From assembly GCA_021847855.1 (NCBI GenBank), contig JAJZOT010000047.1:1-9033 (forward strand): 9,033 nt of DNA, given 5' to 3'. Under the pieces are notes generated by a model. That model worked only from the letters and a program-made list of their open reading frames with translations. It had not been told where the DNA came from and ran no database searches. The DNA is from Thermoplasmata archaeon. Its GTDB lineage: Archaea > Thermoplasmatota > Thermoplasmata > Thermoplasmatales > Thermoplasmataceae. The first letter of the stretch is position 1. Every line of letters begins with the position of its first letter. Below, piece after piece: positions 5,783 through 9,033 of this stretch. A program made the translations under genes and the position numbers.

Positions 5783-6525
5783 TTGAGATATATCCGCCTG
5801 CCGGATTCTGTAAGCTTGGTTCTGCCAAATTCTGTCATCCTCCTCAATTCCTCAATTGAGAAAATTGATCCATCCCTGCACAGTTGAAAGCCGTCAACAG
5901 AGCAGGAGTCGCAGACACCTATCCCACACTTCATCAGGCGCTCCATTGCAAATTCAGCTCTGATTTGGCTTCTGTTAAGAAAATCATATACCTTTTTTAG
6001 CATGATCTCCGGTCCGCATACATATGTCATTTTATATTTCTCCAGATTTATGGTACTGAGGGCATCGATGGGATTTCCGCGAATACCGGCGGAGCCGTCA
6101 TCCGTAACCTCAAAAAGCTTCCCGCCCCTTATCCTGTCACTGAAGAGAAGTTCAGCAGCAGTTCGCGCGGAAACGATGGCATCAGTATCCTTTGTGATCA
6201 GAGGTCTGAGGGAAGCCATTCCAGAACCGCCGCCTATCAGCAATGCCGGCCCCCTGACAGTTGAGAAGGGTCTTCCATAGGGCCCCCTGAAAAAAATCCT
6301 GGACCCTTTCTTGAGTTTTGTGATAGCGTCTGATGCTGGCCCATAGCTCTTTACAGTGATTGATTTTATAGTGTCAGTTGAGGACAGTGAGATAGGTATT
6401 TCACCGGTTCCAGGGACCCAGGCCATGATGAACTGCCCTGGCTTTGCCTCCTGTTTCCATTCAAAGTATATTGTTTTCACAGTGGGAGTGTTTTCTTCCA
6501 CGTTTATGACTTCAGAATGCATCAT
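5776..6525 (-). CDS. pyrK: Dihydroorotate dehydrogenase electron-transfer subunit (PyrK)
   Basis: The FAD and 2Fe-2S subunit that passes electrons from the FMN of PyrD to NAD+ in pyrimidine synthesis (dihydroorotate to orotate), in the cytoplasm. The 249 residues match the family's usual size. An FAD-binding barrel comes first, with EIPISLSS (42-49), where archaeal forms often have EIP instead of RPI. A nucleotide-binding half follows, with GGGSGMASLRPL (98-109) and YVCGPEIML (168-176). The 2Fe-2S cysteines are C200, C205, C208 and C216 (CGIGVCDSC then LCRDG); the short spacing before the last Cys fits archaeal members. The start overlaps the pyrD stop as ATGA (ATG 6525, with a second ATG directly after), so the two are probably translated together. 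The 3' end overlaps the convergent gene by 7 bp. Confidence 0.95.
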   Translation of the reverse strand: MMHSEVINVEENTPTVKTIYFEWKQEAKPGQFIMAWVPGTGEIPISLSSTDTIKSITVKSYGPASDAITKLKKGSRIFFRGPYGRPFSTVRGPALLIGGGSGMASLRPLITKDTDAIVSARTAAELLFSDRIRGGKLFEVTDDGSAGIRGNPIDALSTINLEKYKMTYVCGPEIMLKKVYDFLNRSQIRAEFAMERLMKCGIGVCDSCSVDGFQLCRDGSIFSIEELRRMTEFGRTKLTESGRRIYLNY

Positions 6526-7430
6526 TTTCTGATCGCCGCCCCGATGATCTCCCCTATGGATTCTATTTTTTCTGACTTCATTATCTTATCAGTCTCCAGA
6601 GACAGTTTCTTGAATATATCTCTTCCATCTGAATGCACGGCAGTTCCAATTTCGACGCAGGATGCTCCAGCCATTATGTATTCCAGGGCATCTTCGCCAG
6701 TACGGATACCCCCGACCCCTATTATTTCCTTCCCGGTTTCCCGCTTCACTTCATATACATACCGTATGCCCACAGGTTTTATGCAGGGTCCCGACAGTCC
6801 GCCAAAGGAATTGCTCAGTACAGGCATTCTTGCGTATATGTCAATAGCCATGGCCTTTACAGTATTTATGAGGACATACGCATCCGCTTTCTCTGCCGCC
6901 TTCGCGATTTCCAGTATGTCGCTAATATTCGGGCTCAGTTTCGCAAAAACCGGTATTTTTACCGATCGCTTCACTTCACTAACTATTGATTCTACAAGAT
7001 CCGGATCGGATCCTATCTCCTGGCCGAATCCCTTCACGTGCGGGCAGGAAAGGTTGAGTTCAATTGCAGAAGCCCCATATGCTTCCATCTTCCTGGATAA
7101 TAGGGCAAACTCTTCGGCAGTTGATCCGAATACACTTCCAATTACCGGCTTCATGGATTCTCTTGCAATCTTCATCTCTTCCCCGAAATTGTCAATTCCA
7201 GGATTAGCGAGTCCAATTGCATTGATCATGTTCCTCCCGTCAATTTCGACGACAACGGGAGTACGGTATCCGCTTCTTTCAGATATACCGATGGATTTAG
7301 TCACAACGGCTGCAGCTCCTTCGTCCAGCACTCTCTTCATCGTGTAACCATTTTCATCCAGTATGCCTGAGGCAAGAATAAATGGGTTATCGAGCCTGAT
7401 CCCAGATATCTGCGTGTTTAATCTGTTCAT
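6522..7430 (-). CDS. pyrD: Dihydroorotate dehydrogenase, class 1B catalytic subunit (PyrD)
   Basis: Oxidises dihydroorotate to orotate with bound FMN, the fourth step of UMP synthesis; in class 1B the electrons leave through PyrK. The 302 residues are full length. Diagnostic sites are NPFILASG (15-22), the FMN-contacting TKSIG (44-48), NAIGLANPG (70-78), and NLSCPHVKG (126-134) with catalytic Cys129, which marks class 1 enzymes using Cys as base. Further sites are AKLSPN (163-168), INTVKAMA (188-195), GGLSGPCIKPVG (210-221), GVGGI (238-242) and the phosphate-site region EIGTA (260-264). pyrD comes first in a two-gene operon with pyrK. A TATA box at 7461-7467 gives a leader of only a few bases. 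Class 1B is assigned from both the sequence and the adjacent pyrK. Confidence 0.96.
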   Translation of the reverse strand: MNRLNTQISGIRLDNPFILASGILDENGYTMKRVLDEGAAAVVTKSIGISERSGYRTPVVVEIDGRNMINAIGLANPGIDNFGEEMKIARESMKPVIGSVFGSTAEEFALLSRKMEAYGASAIELNLSCPHVKGFGQEIGSDPDLVESIVSEVKRSVKIPVFAKLSPNISDILEIAKAAEKADAYVLINTVKAMAIDIYARMPVLSNSFGGLSGPCIKPVGIRYVYEVKRETGKEIIGVGGIRTGEDALEYIMAGASCVEIGTAVHSDGRDIFKKLSLETDKIMKSEKIESIGEIIGAAIRK

Positions 7431-7460
7431 GGTGTCCTTCTTCAGCAGATCATCGTTAGT

Positions 7461-7467
7461 TATAAAA
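7461..7467 (-). promoter_or_regulatory. TATA box of the pyrDK operon
   Basis: The minus strand reads TTTTATA (within CCCTTTTATAAC), centred about 34 bp upstream of the pyrD ATG at 7430. Transcription would start about 5-10 bp before the ATG. The box lies in the 100-bp gap after the HisA-like gene, so pyrDK probably has its own promoter. Confidence 0.6.
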
Positions 7468-7530
7468 GGGTTAGGAGCAGTTTGAGGTGAAATTACGCGA
7501 ACCTCCTCGAATGAAGGATAACATTGAGTT

Positions 7531-8031
7531 CTATTGGAATTCTTCCGCAGGGAAATGATCCAGGATTATTATCTTCTGTGAATCCCTCTTTGTGATTGCC
7601 GTATTTGTTTGTATCCTAATTCCATAAGCATAGAGGGTCGAATATATCATGTTAACTTCTATGTTTGACAGGAACATGTTTCCTCCAAGAATTGAAAAGG
7701 CCCTGCAGGCTGTATTGTTAGCATATTTCATCACAAGTTGGTCAGAAACGGATAGGTACTCGCGGATAAGTCTATCCGTGATATCATTGCTGATAACCAC
7801 GCGTGATGCCCCGGATACAAAGGTGTCGATAAGATCCGGAACCCTGTATGGGTAATTCATCACGACCAGCTCAAAATATTTTGACAAATTGCCATATAGC
7901 TTCAAATTTGGCGCACCTGACCTGATTGAATCCATATCTACAACAAACAGGTCTTCGATGCCACTCTTAAGCAGGTCATCCAGTGTCCGGTTGTCCCTTA
8001 TTTCTCCATGCTGTATTGTGATACATTCCAT
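7531..8031 (-). CDS. Short HisA/HisF-like barrel protein, probably not a standard HisA
   Basis: The segment EDLFVVDMDSIRSGAPNL (26-43) followed by LSKYFELVVMN and FVSGASRVVIS resembles strands 2-4 of the HisA/HisF (beta-alpha)8 family (xLhxVDLDxxxxG...N). From ATG 8031 the product is 166 residues, against about 230-250 for HisA and HisF. The usual GGGxR phosphate loop after strand 3 is replaced by NYPYRV, the Asp in strand 1 is not evident (ITIQHG), and the sequence ends after roughly six strands at LDHFPAEEF. So it is probably a diverged relative with another or reduced activity. The ATG at 8031 is preferred over ATG 8052: the TATA box at 8055-8064 touches the latter but is about 28 bp from the former, as needed for a leaderless start. 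It lies upstream of pyrDK on the same strand but with a separate promoter. Homology is moderately sure; function is unknown. Confidence 0.75.
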   Translation of the reverse strand: MECITIQHGEIRDNRTLDDLLKSGIEDLFVVDMDSIRSGAPNLKLYGNLSKYFELVVMNYPYRVPDLIDTFVSGASRVVISNDITDRLIREYLSVSDQLVMKYANNTACRAFSILGGNMFLSNIEVNMIYSTLYAYGIRIQTNTAITKRDSQKIIILDHFPAEEFQ

Positions 8032-8054
8032 TAGACAGATATGGATGTTCATTC

Positions 8055-8064
8055 TATATAAATA
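8055..8064 (-). promoter_or_regulatory. TATA box of the HisA-like gene
   Basis: The minus strand reads TATTTATATA, centred about 28 bp upstream of the ATG at 8031. It ends only 3 bp from the ATG at 8052, which therefore is unlikely to be transcribed as a start. Confidence 0.65.
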
Positions 8065-8160
8065 GATGAATCATTATCTGCAGTGATAAGAAATGTCATA
8101 GAGAATTTATCGGTTGGAATGATATATGTTGGTATTTACACGAATTTTCAGATGTCTGCT

Positions 8161-8174
8161 GCATTAAGCATTAA
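8161..8174. repeat. Tandem GCATTAA direct repeat
   Basis: GCATTAA occurs twice head to tail in the divergent intergenic region, about 70 bp before the UspA-like start. A close copy (ACATTAA) lies at 8213-8219, inside the probable promoter. It could be a regulator site, but the units are short and A/T rich. Confidence 0.3.
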
Positions 8175-8185
8175 AAAAATTCTAA

Positions 8186-8199
8186 CTGCATATGTGCAG
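8186..8199. promoter_or_regulatory. Inverted repeat, possible operator upstream of the UspA-like gene
   Basis: CTGCA-TATG-TGCAG is a perfect 5-bp inverted repeat with a 4-bp spacer, lying about 15-28 bp upstream of the TATA-like box of the plus-strand gene. Position and symmetry fit a dimeric regulator's site, but this is inference. Confidence 0.35.
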
Positions 8200-8213
8200 C
8201 ACTGGAAAGAAAA

Positions 8214-8223
8214 CATTAAATTT
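8214..8223 (+). promoter_or_regulatory. TATA-like box of the UspA-like gene
   Basis: CATTAAATTT is centred about 25 bp before the ATG at 8244, the spacing for a leaderless transcript, and supports that start. Confidence 0.45.
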
Positions 8224-8243
8224 GCGTTGCCGTTAGCTTCTTC

Positions 8244-9033
8244 ATGGTAGAAGCTCCCCCGCCATATGCCATAAGGCTGCAGAAGCTCCTAGTTCCAATG
8301 GGGAAAGGCTACCGTTCCAAGCGCGTGCTTCAGATTGCTTTTGACCTGGCGCGTTCCTATGACTCTGAAGTCACCGCATTCACAGTGAAGGAAACGACAC
8401 AGGAAATTACGTGGAGCGACAAGGTATCCCTTGTTACCGGTGCATTCAAGGACGGAAAGGACGAGCAGATAAAAGTTGTTCCCAGGATCCGGATGGCCGA
8501 CTCGGTGAAGGAGGGCATTGTCGCAGAGAGCCTGGCGCATAATTATGATCTTCTATTCATAGCAACATGGAAGCGGTCTTCGCTTTCAGCTTCACTGTTT
8601 GGGGGGATTGGGGACTATGTGATCAAGAATTCTGGCACGACTACTGCAGCTCTGAGCGTGAAGAATAACCAGTATCCATACAGGAGGATACTTGTTCCCA
8701 TATCAGAGGATATAAACACGAGAACTGCTATCGCTTTTTCACTTTACCTGAAAAAAGCCATTAACGCTTCGCTTTACCTTGTGGATATGAGGAAGTACGA
8801 CAAAACCAGGACGCATGGATTCAGGATGCTGTTTGAGAACATGGATAGGATCGTGGGAAGTTACGGTCCCGAAATAAATTTCACAAGATCAGGTATGACG
8901 ACGTCCTTCAAGGACGAGATACTTTTTCACTCCAGGCAGATCAAACCCGACCTGATAGTGCTGGGAATCCGTCGCGGCAAAGGGGGAAAAGTTCGCATTA
9001 ATGCTGCCATAAAATCCGTGATCAAGGATACGG
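8244..9033 (+). CDS. Tandem UspA-domain protein, 3' end cut by window edge
   Basis: 263 codons are visible from ATG 8244 and no stop is reached. Two universal-stress-protein folds lie in tandem. The first (about 12-140) starts KLLVPMGKGYRSKRVLQIA, and the second (about 147-263) starts RRILVPISEDINTRTAIAFS; each opens with the family's beta strand and helix. Near the end of the second fold, PDLIVLGIRRGKGGKVR (235-251) stands where ATP-binding members have GxxGx9G(S/T). It is glycine rich but not a clear match. The first fold has IATWKRSSLSAS there, so it is probably non-binding. In archaea such pairs occur alone or fused after transporters; no membrane segment is seen here, so it is likely cytoplasmic. 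It is divergent from the HisA-like gene, with small repeats in between. The role is probably in stress or ligand sensing, inferred from the family only. Confidence 0.88.
   Translation, partial: MVEAPPPYAIRLQKLLVPMGKGYRSKRVLQIAFDLARSYDSEVTAFTVKETTQEITWSDKVSLVTGAFKDGKDEQIKVVPRIRMADSVKEGIVAESLAHNYDLLFIATWKRSSLSASLFGGIGDYVIKNSGTTTAALSVKNNQYPYRRILVPISEDINTRTAIAFSLYLKKAINASLYLVDMRKYDKTRTHGFRMLFENMDRIVGSYGPEINFTRSGMTTSFKDEILFHSRQIKPDLIVLGIRRGKGGKVRINAAIKSVIKDT

Noticed and set aside
6517..7347. 276-codon open frame on the plus strand, antisense to pyrD
   Set aside because: It lies wholly opposite a full-length, motif-complete PyrD, and its product is a Ser/Pro/Ile-rich sequence without domains. Long antisense frames are common opposite genes with this codon use.
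7484..7505. Inverted repeat GAGGT...ACCTC upstream of pyrD
   Set aside because: Only 5 bp with a 12-nt spacer in a short gap; expected by chance.
8119..8250. 43-codon plus-strand frame ending across the UspA-like start
   Set aside because: No promoter at suitable spacing; it covers the probable operator and TATA box and overlaps a well-supported start in another frame.
1..9033. CRISPR array, insertion sequence or attachment site
   Set aside because: No regularly spaced repeats, no transposase frame and no long terminal inverted repeats were seen; the tRNA gene has no visible duplicated 3' fragment in the window.

Overview
This window looks like chromosomal DNA from an archaeon, most likely of the Thermoplasmatales or a close relative; that placement is an inference. 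The reasons are as follows. Most genes have a TATA-like box about 25-30 bp upstream of the start codon, so their mRNAs would be leaderless or nearly so. The tRNA gene has an archaeal-type body and no encoded CCA. Arginine is mostly AGA/AGG, and isoleucine often ATA. The gene set (PyrD plus an archaeal-type short PyrK, a tandem universal-stress-protein-like gene, and a STAND-like ATPase with a helical repeat tail) also fits. I cannot name a species.

Left part (1-1870). A minus-strand gene of unknown function is cut by the left edge (visible start at 991). About 390 bp without a convincing gene follow. Next comes a 46-codon zinc-ribbon-like gene at 1381-1521 (+) behind a strong TATA box. After it lies a mostly noncoding stretch holding a possible 30-residue membrane peptide on the minus strand. 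A tRNA-Arg(UCG) gene ends this part at 1795-1868 (-).

Middle part (1912-5782). A large minus-strand gene encodes an 872-residue P-loop, winged-helix and TPR-like protein whose Walker motifs are degenerate. Its last codons hold a perfect anti-SD match and overlap a small Cys-rich reading frame. Divergently, across an 83-bp double promoter, lies a 311-residue protein of unknown family. It is clearly paralogous to the truncated gene at the left edge. So two members of one unrecognised family flank the ATPase gene and its small partner. This is the least explained part of the window.

Right part (5776-9033). pyrD and pyrK (dihydroorotate dehydrogenase 1B and its FAD/2Fe-2S electron-transfer subunit) form a minus-strand operon with an ATGA overlap. 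pyrK overlaps the end of the convergent paralog gene by 7 bp. Upstream of pyrD, on the same strand but with its own promoter, is a short HisA/HisF-like barrel protein that lacks the usual phosphate-binding GGG motif. Divergent from it, across about 210 bp containing small repeats, is a tandem UspA-like gene cut by the right edge.

The pyr genes work together in orotate synthesis. The ATPase, Cys-rich protein and paralog genes could form a regulatory module, but that rests on gene arrangement only.
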